Notes: generated by a model not told the origin, from the sequence alone. 64,000 nt of DNA from Epiperipatus broadwayi (GCA_028023455.1 JAQFVV010006245.1:5391276-5455275), one strand, 5' to 3'; counted from the first letter of the stretch, positions 39,435-51,137 are shown. A program made the numbers and translations.

Positions 39435-40663
39435 TTTATTTGATTTAATATTTAATATATCTTAATTTCGTTTTTTTGCACTAAGTAAAGAAAGCCAAAT
39501 CTTAGATTTCACTTGTGTGAAATCTTAATTATAATTTTATATGTTTTTTTAGTTAAGTCTATGCCGATATTATTTTCAATTATTTGTTTATATGTTTATG
39601 CTATGTTGATTCAGAACAGAGTTTACTCGCATTCAAGTTAATTGGTGAGAAATGATTAGAGATTCTCACATATAGATAATTTTGCATTTATTAGCGCACA
39701 AATGAAACTCCCTTCTGAAACTAGTAAATAAAGCCTAGTTTAGGTGTATAATTAAGTGATTATAAATTATTAAAAATAGGTTTGCATTAAATGAAAAATA
39801 TGGTTAATATTTAGCTGAAGTGACTAAATGCAGCATAGAACCAGAATTTAATCTTATAATTATCCCAAAATATGCTGTAGTCCTCCTTATATATATATGC
39901 CTATATAGATAACTTAATAAATTAAGATTCATTATATTTCTTTAATAGCATAATTACAAATGCTAATTTATGAACTGATTTACAGTGGTTCTATAGAAGG
40001 AAACTAATGTTTTGGTCTTTATTTTATGTATATTAATGTAGTCAGCAGGGCGAGTGTGTTTTTAGGAAGTGCATAGGCACATTTGCTTATTGCTGTATAT
40101 TATTCTTGAATGGGCTTCTGGTTTTGATGGCCTTCCCATATATTTAGTTCGGACAGCTCTCGTTCCACAATGGGTTTTGATTTTAAGGGTCATCCCATTA
40201 CCTCCACTTAAGACTGGATCAGAAGCATCCACATATCCTGATAAGCTGTTTGATCACCCAGACTAAAAGGTCTCTTTCACAGCAATGGGCTCGGTAGAAA
40301 AGGAACCGGTTACATGGTAACAAATCCTGTAAGCAAGAGCACATTCGAGACACACAGACTCAGATTGTATGTTTTATATACACCTTAGTATCTGAAGTCT
40401 TACTACCCACCATCAGTTCATCCCTCCATAATAATTTATATTTCAGCTTTGATCTGAAACAGAATCTAGTTTTGTAAGCTTATAATCTATATAGAGAATT
40501 GTGTACCGATCAAATAAAATATTAATTATAATTAATGATGATCACTTCTGCAGATTAACTAAAGCAAATCTAAGCCACAAAACATAGCATAAATAGGGCA
40601 TAGATAATCATGAGCTAAACTTGAAATAAATCTGTATTGCTGTAATAATAGAGCTCATAAAAA
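39435..40663. other. Non-coding with a GC-richer block of unknown nature
   Basis: The stretch 40,010-40,420 has markedly more G+C and CpG than its surroundings and opens as a 65-codon frame (WASGFDGLPIYLVRTALVP..). No family was recognised. It may be a transposon piece or a host exon fragment. The rest is filler. Confidence 0.4.
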
Positions 40664-40930
40664 TGTAACTTGGTAAATTATAAATCATCATCACCTTAGA
40701 GTGAGAGAAAATAATAATTGTGTAAATTAAAACAGCCTGTAATCTTAAATTTAAACAAAATGTAACTTTATAAATCATCATCAGCTGCGAGTAAGATCAT
40801 ATCTTAAATCTGTAAAATTAAACAAAATGTAACTATAAATCATCATCACCTGCGAGTGAGGCCCAATACTAAATATGTAAATTCAAACAGCCTGTAACTT
40901 ATTCTATCATCATCACCTGCGAGTTAAACA
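40664..40930. repeat. Diverged tandem repeat with CATCATCACCTGCGAG core
   Basis: Four units begin at about 40,682, 40,772, 40,837 and 40,906 (spacings 90, 65, 69). Each has ATCATCATCACCTGCGAGT, then a TAAATxTGTAAATT region, then ACAxxxTGTAACTT. Function unknown. Confidence 0.75.
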
Positions 40931-41408
40931 AAATTGTGTCAGTCAATTGTTTTATTTTATTTTACTTTATTACTTAAATTTTGCTTTTATTAAATTTGTT
41001 TAAAATGTAACTCTGCTTAGTGTCTAAATTTTGCTCATTATTCATTAGTTAATTATTAACTAGTAATTAGTTATTGTTTGAATATTTATGAATCACAGTC
41101 TAAATTTAATGATGTCTGTTAGTTGAGTCACACCTATATAGCTATACTTTGGTCATGCCAATTTATATCATAGTCTCGTGTTTCACCGATGTGCTACTGC
41201 CGGCACATGAATTAAGAAAATACTAGTGTGGCCTCATATATGTCATCTGTAAGGTAGTAAATCTATGTTTGTTGGTAAATTAACTGAGGTGAGATTGGAT
41301 TCGGGGTCTCAACAACCTCACTTCCATCAGCCTTGGTATGATTTGCTAAAACTCTGGATTTTGTTGCGCAAATGTACAAATATGACCATTACAATATATG
41401 TGTGTGTG
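40931..41408. other. Non-coding, probable unidentified repeat
   Basis: The segment 41,130-41,400 is less AT-rich and contains GTGCTACTGCCGGCACATG, an inverted-looking core, but no element was recognised. Confidence 0.4.
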
Positions 41409-41625
41409 GGGGGGAGATGATGATCTGGACCCAACTGATGCATGCTGGTTCAGCAGGAAATACATATATTGGAGATCATTTATCTTTTTTGCATGTAAGT
41501 GGTCATGTGTATTGATTGTATAAGATGGCTTGGATGACCTACTGAAGCTTGAAAGTCAGGGTTCAATTTCCCTCTGATTACATTTAGATTAAAAGTATAT
41601 ATAATATACTGTACTTGCATTTAAA
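41409..41625 (+). mobile_element. Family B copy B4
   Basis: Plus-strand copy. It has a hammerhead-like block at 41,431-41,472 with stem II UGCUGGUUCAGCA and GAAAUACAUAUAUUGG, but the core is CUGAUGC (A9 lost) and so probably inactive. Downstream is the family tail GATGGCTTGGATGACC, then GAAAGTCAGGGTTCAATTTCC (box B-like), then the ATATAATATACTGTAC tail. Confidence 0.65.
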
Positions 41626-42796
41626 TATTATATATAGAGAGATAATTATATTTTCCAAATAATCATTACTATGCCATCAAGAGCAATTAAATGCTTATAC
41701 ATAGATCATAAAGCAATATAGCAATTGAAACAATGTGAATTGTCTTTCATTGATTTCATATCTAGAATATTAATATACACCATCTCACCTGGCTAAATCG
41801 AGTTTTGACTACCTTTATTAATTAAAAATATTCGATTTTCTGTTAGGAACTGATATTACTAAACTTGAGATAACTGATTAATGAAATATAATTAAACATT
41901 TATATCAATACAAACACAACAATCCAGCAATTATTTTTCTCACCATAGCTTTTTTCCTAATGTAACTTTTAAATTTTATTTTCCATTAAGTACTGCTCTT
42001 ATATCTTCCTTAGAAATATCTATCTATTTTTTATAAGACAATCAATTTTTACTTTAAATCAGGTAAGTAGTCCATAGCCAATCTAGCTAATCATTCAACA
42101 CTGATAAGGAAATGAACATCAAGTTGTAATTAGTTAGAGGACTTAAAAAACAATGGAAGTCCACTCACATCTTCATCACAGTAGCAATTCCTGTTGAATA
42201 TCTTCACTGTCATTGTTCCTTTATGAGGGGGTGTTTGAAAGAGTTTTGCTCTCCACTGGGCACTTTATTAAAAAAATACAATATTTTTATTATTCATTTT
42301 TTACTTCAGTTTCTCTCCTGATATTACATGTTGAATAACAAGTTGAATTGACAAACTATTTGAAAAAATTCTGAAGTGTATTTGAGAACGTGTTCATTAC
42401 CTGCAATCTCTTCCTTCACTAACTCTATACAAATTTAAATCCCAGACCATAGGTGTGGTAAGCAAAAACACTAACTACTACATATTAAGATCTTATATAA
42501 AAATACTAATAGAAAAATAATCATAATGTGATTGTATGTGTGTTTCTGATTTAAGTTTATAATATATTTCTAAAACTGAAATTCTGGGATAAATTAGGTT
42601 AAGAATGGTTCTTAGATGATCAAGAGTTATCATATGATGGGATTAGTTAACTCAACCTGCCTTCAGTCAGAGAACTTAACTCACCCAAAAAAGAAGAGCT
42701 TCTTTATATTTGACTCTTATGTAAGCCATACAGAAACAATTATTGAGAATACTTGTACTTATTTGCTCAATATTACCTATTGTTGTGTTTTACAAA
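41626..42796. other. AT-rich non-coding, no gene seen
   Basis: No recognisable feature. Confidence 0.55.
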
Positions 42797-43290
42797 AGTC
42801 ATTTATCATCTCCACACATATATACAATCAAACTCAGCTTATATTAAGATAGCCAATCTTCATATTTTAATGGACAGGCTTCAAATTACTCTGCCACGCA
42901 ACTCTTCAACCATCTATTTCATTGAAAATCTGATGATGGAGGTGGGCTTTGAGCATTCCATCATCAGATTTTCAATGAAATGGATGGCTGAAGAGTTGTG
43001 GAGTGGAATAGTTTGAAATCTATCCATTAAAGTATGAAGATTTACTATCTTAATATACGCTGAGCTTTGATTGTATATATGTGTGAAGATGATAATCTGG
43101 ACCAACTGACGATTGCTGGTTTAGCACGAAATACATGTTTTGGTGATTATTTATCTTTTCGACATGTGTGTGATCAAGTGTATCAGCCGTATGAGATAGC
43201 ATGGATAACTGAGGGTCGTTTGAAAGTCAGAGTTCAAACCCCCTATATATTATATATATAAGTGCAGGTATGAAAAACCTGTTCTGTGGG
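42797..43290 (+). mobile_element. Family B foldback, copies B5 (left arm) and B6 (full)
   Basis: A ~145-bp left arm (42,797-42,942, minus) and the matching right arm (42,958-43,100) meet at a 15-bp centre around 42,950; CATTGAAAATCTGATGATGG is perfectly mirrored. The left arm stops exactly at the outer edge of ribozyme stem I. The right side continues through an intact-looking hammerhead (43,101-43,144) to the box B-like CAGAGTTCAAACCCCC and the GCAGGTATGAAAAACCTG end. The arrangement matches the B1/B3 pair at 25 kb. Confidence 0.75.
43101..43144 (+). ncRNA. Type I hammerhead ribozyme (family B, copy B6)
   Basis: Stem I ACCAA/UUGGU; core CUGACGA (position 7 is variable in the family, so C is allowed); stem II UGCU-GGUUU-AGCA; GAAA; stem III AUA-CA-UGU with one G-U pair; predicted cut after UU. 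Outer helix GAUAA/UUAUC is present. It is the only family B copy that keeps a CpG in the core. Confidence 0.7.
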
Positions 43291-44142
43291 GGGGGGGAAT
43301 CAATTATAAAAACTTAATAATTTCTGAAGTATTATTATTTAATGCAATAATAGATTTCCTCAAAATGTCATTTACATATATATATTTTACATTTGCAATT
43401 ATATTATCTTAGTTTTTTCTCTTCTTTTTCTTTAATTTTATCTTTGAAGTGCTATTCTGTGATTGTATTTTTGGATTGTTCACAGCATAATTAATTTTAT
43501 TTAGTGGTCCAATGACCTAGACTATCTATACTCTGCACACTCTTATTAAAAGGAAAACTCTGACCTTATCAAATAGATTTAGTTTGTAAATCTTCTGAGG
43601 CGGCAAAATAATCATCTAAATGTCCAGTTATCAATCAATTGTGAGATACACTCTCCTGTCCCTTGACATTTATTTATGATACTGCAGAAAGCAATAAGAT
43701 GACAATTGCATGGGAAGACTGGGAATGTGGAATTGTGATTCTTAGGTTATTAAATTTTTTTTAATAAAAAAACGAATCTCGTTTGCAATTAATTTTATTA
43801 GCTTTTTTTAAAAAAAAATCATATGTAGAATCGACTATTTTTTAAAATACATTTTAAAATCATATATTTACTAATTGTATCTGTGTGTATGTTTCTTATG
43901 CACATCCAGATATAAACTTATAGAATAATATCAGTTTTAAGTAGTTAATGATGCAAAGGGTTTATCAAAATTTATAATATATCTCTAATATTAAAGTGCT
44001 AAAATAAATGATGTATAGTGATAGCAAATCATTACCAACTACCCAAACAGTTATAATAAAGTATTATAGCTCAATTTTGAGTTACCTAGTAGTTTCAGCT
44101 GCAAAAGAACTTGATATATATATATATAAGGATTTAAAAATA
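43291..44142. other. AT-rich non-coding, no gene seen
   Basis: A G9 run lies at about 43,287-43,296. Nothing else was recognised. Confidence 0.55.
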
Positions 44143-44245
44143 CGTTTATATGGTTGAAGGGCTTGAAAGTCTGAGTTCATAATCTCCTATATTTACAATT
44201 AGTCTCCAGGTATAAGAGTGCCTGGTATTTCAAATCTTATGTATA
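44143..44245 (+). repeat. Family B 3'-end fragment, copy B8
   Basis: TATATGGTTGAAGGGCTTGAAAGTCTGAGTTCATAATCTCC matches the family B box B-like 3' region, and TCTCCAGGTATAAGAGTGCCTGG matches its hairpin-like terminus. The ribozyme part is absent. Confidence 0.5.
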
Positions 44246-45300
44246 TATCCTATAATTAATTCATTCTACGGTTAGACTTTATATTATTATGAGTGAGTGC
44301 ATTTAAGCACAAGCACCCTCTATTAGTTCATTGTGAAAATAAATCATAAGTTATTATATATAATGATCAAATTTTGGCAATACAAGCATCACAGGAACAA
44401 TTTTAAAAGAATTATTTTCGTCATCTATGTCAATCTGATATTATTAATGAGATATCAGAATAAGTTTCAATGTTATGCTTCATTTTGGAAGTGTGAAAGA
44501 TGAAATACACACTTTTTAAATGCAAAGCTGCAAAGCTCTTTATAGTCACTAAACACAGGCATATATATATATAAATATATGTTATTTTATAATTGCATAA
44601 AGTTAATTCACATATATTTAATTCATTTGATGAGATTTACATAAAAATGGAATTAAGTTCCTATAATAATATATTGATATATATTTATTAATTAGATAAA
44701 AAACAATGCTTTAATAATTGTGAATTTTTTGAAAGTAAATAATATCTTTCCTATATATATATATTTTAATGATAAAGTATTTAAATAAAATGGAATTGGT
44801 TATTATTTCTGCTTTGTCATAATATATTATATGTGTGTTTTATTGACTACGGCTTGATATTTATATATCAATCTTTAAAATAAAGCAAGTGAAATATAAA
44901 TAAGATTGAAAACTGTTCTGAATTATGGTCAGTGTTGTTAAGATTTGGCATAGTGGATGAAGGAAATTGCTGAATAATCGTTTTTATAAGTATTGAATTG
45001 TCATAATTTACAATTAAGAAATTGGTTATTATACATAAAATCTTATATCTTCTTTTCATAATGAACTAATAGAGAATATTTAATGCATTCATTTATAATA
45101 TTATGAAGTATAGCTCTACAATATATCAGTTATATAATTGGATATGTCTTATGCAAACTTAAGACAATTAATAAGATTTATATCTTTCTTAAATAAAATA
45201 TAATTGGGTATGTATTCATTAATTAATTGTCCAAAAAATAGCACATTAATAATTGTGAGGGTCATGAAAGTAAATAATGTCTTTTTTACAAATATGTAAA

Positions 45301-45390
45301 AGGGTTTTTTGGTAACCTGGTGGGTGTGGGGGGTGTGGGGGGGGGGGTAAAATCCGGGGGGGTGGGGGGGGGGTGGGTGGGGGGGGCTAT
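45301..45390 (+). repeat. G-rich tract (G-quadruplex-prone)
   Basis: About 90 bp with many runs of four to twelve G on the plus strand, in a window that is otherwise very AT-rich. It sits inside family D copy 2. It may be a real simple-sequence insertion or an assembly/sequencing artefact. Confidence 0.7.
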
Positions 45391-45610
45391 GTACATATAT
45401 TAATTATAAGTTTATTACAAAAGTGATATTGATTATAATATTTGTCTACCCATAATATTACTGTATATTTATTTATTATATAGACAATTATATTGAATAA
45501 TTCATGTGGATTTCATTTTTTACACTTTATAATGAACTAAAGCAAATTTGCTTATATAAATAAGATTCAAGTCTATTCTGATTTGTATTTAGTGCTAATT
45601 GAGGACTTGG

Positions 45611-45649
45611 CATTGCTGATGAAGGAGTTGTTCTAAAACAAGTCTGGTG
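45611..45649 (+). ncRNA. Hammerhead-like motif, family D (probably decayed)
   Basis: CAUUG-CUGAUGA-AGGA-GUUG-UUCU-AAAAC-AA-GUC-UGGUG. Stem I CAUUG/UGGUG pairs with wobbles, stem II AGGA/UUCU pairs with one wobble, and stem III is AC-AA-GU. The GAAA box reads AAAA, so G12, needed for catalysis, is lost in this copy. The matching site of copy 1 (44,949-44,995) is more decayed. Confidence 0.5.
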
Positions 45650-45700
45650 AATGTTGCATTGACATAGTTTTCAATTCGAAATTTGGTTAATATTGTAAGG

Positions 45701-46696
45701 GTAGCTTACAATCATATCGAGACCAGCCTTTATTTATCCGACCACCAGATCAAACCCAATTAAAACATAAGCTTAGATAACAGGTGGTTGAATATGCACT
45801 ATCATTTTTTTTGTAACCATACATGTGTATATATATATACACACACACATGACAAATATTTGTTTTATTAAGTACTAAATTAAACAAATGTCACAATGAA
45901 ATAATTTCCTTTGTTTAATGAGGAATAAAAACCCAGTTAAAGAAACCCTTCCTATATATATATACCAACCATGAGTTACTTATTAATGTGTTGTATATCA
46001 TGAATAAAAACTTAGACTTAGTAATCATAGTGATGATTTAATGTCAAGTCAATCACTAGGCACCCAAATATGGAAAGTAAAAGTAGAATTCTATTACATA
46101 ATTTTATTTTTTAACTACAATCAATATAATACATGCAACAATTGACAGCTACAGCAAAGGGAATTGAAATGATAGTATACTAAACACTGGAAACTAAGTG
46201 GGAATCAAAAGCAAACCCAGTTTATTTCTGCCTTTTGGTATTCTTCAAATGATACAAGAACCAACTTTTAAAGATCGAATGTTCAAATCCAAGAGAAGAT
46301 GGATGGCTTGTTTGAACATTCCAGATTATCCATATAATCTTCGTAGCACAAAATTATAAGAAATTATAACTGACATTTAAACAGAGAAAAGTTTGATAAA
46401 TTTGTATAGTTTGACAAAAGAACTGAACTGATTTTAAATTAAAATTTAAAAATAAAAGCTGCGCTATTATTCAGACATGGAGAAAAAAGAAGTAAAACAT
46501 TACTAGCATATATACAAATGATGGAAGTAACTTTTTTTCTTATATAAGCCATTAAATGCCAAATAGTAAATTAAGAAAAAGTAAATCTATTATGAACTGC
46601 TGTGCAATGTATTCTGGCTAAATCAATATTGCCATAGGACTGGAGTGTTACAGTCCCACCATAGAAGCACAATGATTTGATCTATTTGCCTACATA
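45701..46696. other. AT-rich non-coding, no gene seen
   Basis: A CGAATGTTCAAATCC box B-like site near 46,276 may be a tRNA-derived relic. (TA)n/(CA)n runs occur near 45,828-45,850. Confidence 0.5.
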
Positions 46697-46900
46697 ATGC
46701 CTAAAGAAAGATCAAAGATCCCACAATAAATGTCTGTATGGATGGAGAAGGGAAGCAACTGCAGAAAATGGAAACATTTCAAGCACATTGCTGAGGAATT
46801 CTAACGAATGATGAATGACTTATTGAAGAAGGGCGATCCAAAGACAGATAGTGTATCTATGAGAGACATTATTGCCAAACTCATGGAAAAGATGAACTAA
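46697..46900 (+). pseudogene. Small unidentified coding relic with two stops
   Basis: One frame of 68 codons opens MPKERSKIPQ, hits a stop, continues WKHFKHIAEEF, hits another stop, then runs RMMNDLLKKGDPKTDSVSM and RDIIAKLMEKMN to a terminal TAA. Codon use and residue composition look coding, unlike chance frames here. Family not recognised: it might be a retrocopy of a small host gene or a retroelement piece (the WKHFKHIAEEF run recalls the region after BEL/Pao integrase, weakly). Confidence 0.4.
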
Positions 46901-49525
46901 TGAACATTTTGATTTATTATATATATATATTTTAATATTTGTTTGTAAAAATTCTAGTTTTATTTTATCTCCATACTTGGTAGCTTAAACCTGCCTCAGA
47001 AGAGTCCACTATGATTGAAAGCAAAATATTTTTTATGTTAAATAAAGTTTAGGTCACCTTCCCCTCCATAGTGATTTGACATTTGATCATCATCACTATA
47101 TTATGGAATGAGGTAAGATTTTTGACACTATTCCGTATTAAGCACATATACTCTTACTGGACAGAATTGGTATTTTTTTAATTGTTAACTAACTATTGTT
47201 TATCTTTATTTTTTTCAGTATAAATGACTAATTTTCTGATGTGAATGCTCTTTTATATCAACTTTAGAGAATTGTACATGGGGGTCCCTAAGGAAGATGG
47301 AACATCAATAACTGGAATTGGATGATGAGGCTATTATGGATATATTTGTATAATATTATAAATTAGTTAGCTTCATGGTCAATTTAATAAAATATTTTTT
47401 TTATTTTGCTTTGTAAATAATTAATGCCTCGTGATGTGTTTCTACCATGGGTAAGGATTGGAATAGTGAAAACATTTAATTGCTGATATGGTAGAAATAC
47501 ATTCTTGACATGCACAATTATATTATTTTACCATGTTTAAAAGTTTTGAATTTTTGTTTTGCTACTTAATAAATGTTATTTTGATTTAAATTACATTGAT
47601 GTCTCATTTATCAAAATCATTTATACATTCATTCATCAATTTATAACCAGATATATATAAACACACACACATTTCATTCTTATATAGTAATACAGTGATA
47701 TGTTTGGATGGATCTTTAAATCAATCGGAACCTGTATAGAGGTGCAGTAGTTGTTATCTAGTGTAAATTCACCCCTGAAGAGGGCCAAAGGCAAATTTCT
47801 CCCTGAGTTTGAGTAACAACATCATATTTATTATTCAAAACTATAAAATATATGGTTGATAATTAATAACAGAATATTTAAAAAAATGTTTGTTTTTTTT
47901 GACAAACTTTAAAGAACCTCATCTAAATACTATTTGAACTTTACAAATATTATTTACTTCTGGTGTTTTATTGCATATAATGCAAGCTGTTGCAACTGTA
48001 TTATATTAATGTTTATGATATAATTCAAACACTTAAGATAAACTAGAATAAATTATCTTATGGTCAATTTTTATCTCTTTATCATAATACCATATTTTTC
48101 GAGTTACATCAACTGTCTTCAACTTGAGAACTTAAATATTTGTTATCACAATTAACTTCTAACCTTTGGTATGATTTTATTTCTAATTGCTAATTGTTTT
48201 TTTTTTTTAATTAATCATTTAATATTTGAACACACTTATATAGTTTTATATAAATCTTATTTCCAGTTGAATGAATGATTATCTTTTTTTAAAAAACAAA
48301 CAAACATTAAATACAATAATGTTAAATGACTAAATACACTAGGTGGGCAAAAATGGCAGGTGTTTGATTTTTGAAATCTGGCAGACAGGTGATAATAGCT
48401 TTCCCAGCCCGCAAGCTGCCAGTTACTACAAATTTTAACAAACAAATTAATTATTCTATTTTGACATTTTATGCTATTTGATTTACTTTTATATATAACT
48501 TTTAATGGGTGCATTAGGTCCAATATTTTAAGAAATATTGCAAGAAATTCATGAAAAATAATCAGTAGATTATGACTGTTCTCATATAAGAGCAATATTA
48601 TATGTTATTGTTATATACTGTAATAAAAATTGAAAGCAATAACAACATATAATCAGATGTGACCAGCCCCCAGTTATCTAAACCAGAAGAATGTGACATT
48701 AATAACCAAAAAAATATATACATTGACTAATGTTTCTTCATAAAATCATTATTATAATATGAAGTCATGAACTGATATAAAGAATTAAATTCCATTTGCC
48801 ACAAATTTATTAGACAATGTGTTGTCTTTCTTACAGAATATATAGTAAATTTAGAAGATATATGTGCAGAATAAAGGATCTCTCTTGCTGAAATATAATT
48901 AAACTATAAAGAGGACTGCATTTTTATAAATAAAATAGAAAGCATTTTTTTTTAAATTTAGCCAAACACCAAAGAATATAAAATGTTGTTGTGAATAGTT
49001 TTGCTAATGTTTCCATATATATACACACAATCTTATCAAATACTAAACTTCTCCATCAACATTAACACATTAGAAAAACCTCTGATTAATATTTTGGATA
49101 TTGATCCAGTGTATTAATCATCCAACCAAATCACCAACCAATACCAGAAAAGAATGACTTAGCTGCCTAATACAAATCACCCAATGATAAAGCAAGTTGG
49201 TAAGGACAAAATGTCTTATTTGAGTTCTCTTAATCATAATCCCTGTTTGTATTGGAAATCATCATTTGCTGAAGTCTGGTAATTAAAAAATTACATTCCA
49301 TCACAATAGTGACACTGAATCTTAAAAATGAACTAACATAAGAGTCCATTCCTGAACTTTCTCTTTAGGCATGTATTTTAATCTAAGTTGTTTATGTGAG
49401 CATTTGATGTAAATTAATCACAAATAGCCAGTATAAGAGTGTATGTATAATAAAATTAATTAATTCTTAATTTACATTTTAATTGTATTTGATATTCAAC
49501 AAATACTTTATTGCAATCCATGCAT
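46901..49525. other. AT-rich non-coding with two possible repeat ends
   Basis: Near 46,995 (CCTCAGAAGAGTCCAC..GATTGAAAGC) and 47,785 (CCCCTGAAGAGGGCCAAAGG) lie sequences that recall decayed hammerhead cores of Penelope-type repeats, but neither keeps both CUGANGA and GAAA with paired stems. No gene seen. Confidence 0.4.
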
Positions 49526-50342
49526 AACAAATTAAGTACATCACGTGATCAACATTTTTTATGCTTGCTTATAACTTATTAAAACAGCCAAAACTCTCCA
49601 TACATATTGCCATTCAGTGCAAGCCAGAGTAATCAATGAAATGTCAGAAGGCTTGTGCATAAAATCCCCATCTACTCATCCAATATCCCCAGACTAGTTT
49701 CTGGCTTGTGGCCTTTGTCAATGAGGAGCCTTAGATCTAAGAGCACTGTACCTAGATCTTAGGATATAATGCCACCCTCCAGCAGCCACCTTTTATCTCT
49801 ACTTAACTACAAAACTATGAGTCTTGAATTGAAAACACTATATTTGCACTGAGTGGCAATACATATGGAGAGTTTTGCTTGTTTTAATAACAGTTATAAG
49901 CAAGCATAAGAAATGGTGATCATGTGATATTTATTGGCTTAAAACCAATCCTGCATAATAGGATAGTGGTGTCTATGGTTATTAAAGAACTACAGACACC
50001 AAAATATATAAATACTGAAATGAGTTCAGACCTATATGACTGTATAAGCCAATGAGCTTGGATTGAAAATATAGTGTTTTCAATTTAAGACTCATAGTTT
50101 TGTAGTTAAGTAGAGATAAAAGGTGGCTGCTAGAGGGTTACATAAGATCTAAATGGAGTGCTCTCAGATCAAAGGCTCCTCACTGATGAAGGCCACGGGC
50201 CAGAAACTTGTCTGGGGATATTGGATGAATAGGCACTAGATGGGGATTTTATGCACAAGCCCCTGGCATTCATTGATTATTCTGGTTTGCACTGAGTGGC
50301 AATACGTTTGGAGAGTTTGCCTGTTTTAACAAATTAAGTACA
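49526..50342 (+). mobile_element. Family A retrozyme-like element, foldback with 15-bp TSD
   Basis: A 787-bp element (49,541-50,327) between perfect 15-bp direct repeats AACAAATTAAGTACA (49,526-49,540 and 50,328-50,342). The head is 5'-truncated (it lacks AAGCCAATAAACA), as incomplete reverse transcription would leave. The left arm (minus) runs to about 49,846. A reversed tail-plus-head segment follows (49,850-49,945, ending TTTATTGGCTTAAAA). The right arm (plus) is 49,965-50,327, ending GAGAGTTTGCCTGTTTT. The left-arm ribozyme (49,686-49,727) has CUGACAA and a changed stem I; the right-arm ribozyme is intact. Confidence 0.8.
50177..50218 (+). ncRNA. Type I hammerhead ribozyme (family A, right arm)
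   Basis: Every conserved position is present: stem I UCCUCA/UGGGGA (six pairs, one wobble), CUGAUGA, stem II GGCC-ACG-GGCC with an A-A mismatch at its base, GAAA, two-pair stem III AC-UU-GU, and a predicted cut after GUC. A sister copy can add the outer helix AUCC/GGAU across an internal loop; here one base of that helix is changed. Best-preserved family A ribozyme in the window. Activity is inferred only. Confidence 0.8.
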
Positions 50343-51137
50343 GTAAGACAATTTAAAATTGTCTGACATTTTGAGTAGGTAAAAGTATTTTGTACCACTT
50401 AATTATAATTATGATAAAAGTATGGAACAAAAAATTTAATCGTGAGTGAGATCCGATTCACTCAATGCAAATATAAGTAAATAAATGTAGTATTTAATAA
50501 TAATGAAAAGTTAGTTTATTTTATAAATATTTATTACCAAGATAAATAATAACTATATATTTTTCTGATTTTAATGGTAGGTTGGGCTTTGATTCAGAAA
50601 CCTTTAGCTCTCAATTGCTCCAAATCAGACCTAGTAATTTTAAATGTTTCAATGCAATTTCAATTTACATTTACTTGTTACTGTGAGATTCATTTTTGCA
50701 ATATGGTTGATGGAATAAAGACATCTGTTGATCTAATTTGTGTTATACAATATATATTGAGTATACTATCATCAATAAATAATATAATAAATATTATTTT
50801 AAATAATATTTTCAGGTATAGAACTTTTTGTTATTATGCTAATTAAATAAATGTATGATCTTTAATAGTATGTTAAATAAAATATATAACTGCTTAGATA
50901 AATATATTTTTCTCAGATAAAGGAATGTTTGAAAGATTTTTAAGGAGATAATTATATTAGATAGTCTGATACTTGGATGAAAATGAAATCCTTTTATAAA
51001 TATTGAAAATTTAAAAAAAAGAAAAAGGAGGGGAAATGCAAACACATTAATTTAATAGTATTTTATAATAGTTTTTTCACAGCAAATGCAAATAATTTGT
51101 ATTATTATAATTTGTATACACATGTATATATAGACAA
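50343..51137. other. AT-rich non-coding, no gene seen
   Basis: No recognisable feature. Confidence 0.55.

Larger units (their letters stand above)
44690..45700 (+). repeat. Family D: direct pair of diverged ribozyme-bearing repeats
   Basis: Two diverged copies in direct orientation. Copy 1 spans about 44,690-45,060 and copy 2 about 45,222-45,700. Shared blocks include TTAATAATTGTGA..GAAAGTAAATAAT..TCTTT, ATATAAATAAGATT, TTTGGCATAGTGGATGAAGG / CTTGGCATTGCTGATGAAGG, and an AATTxxxAAxTTGGTTA block. The offset grows from 535 to 660 because copy 2 contains the G-rich tract at 45,301-45,390. Both carry a hammerhead-like region at the matching place; only copy 2 is close to consensus. Confidence 0.6.

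Noticed and set aside
40664-40930. CRISPR-like array
   Set aside because: Units diverge, spacers vary with related sequence, and the genome is animal; a diverged tandem repeat.
46990-47800. Two CUGAAGAG/CUCAGAAGAG sites resembling Penelope-type hammerheads
   Set aside because: Neither retains a full core with paired stems; kept only as a remark in the gap entry.
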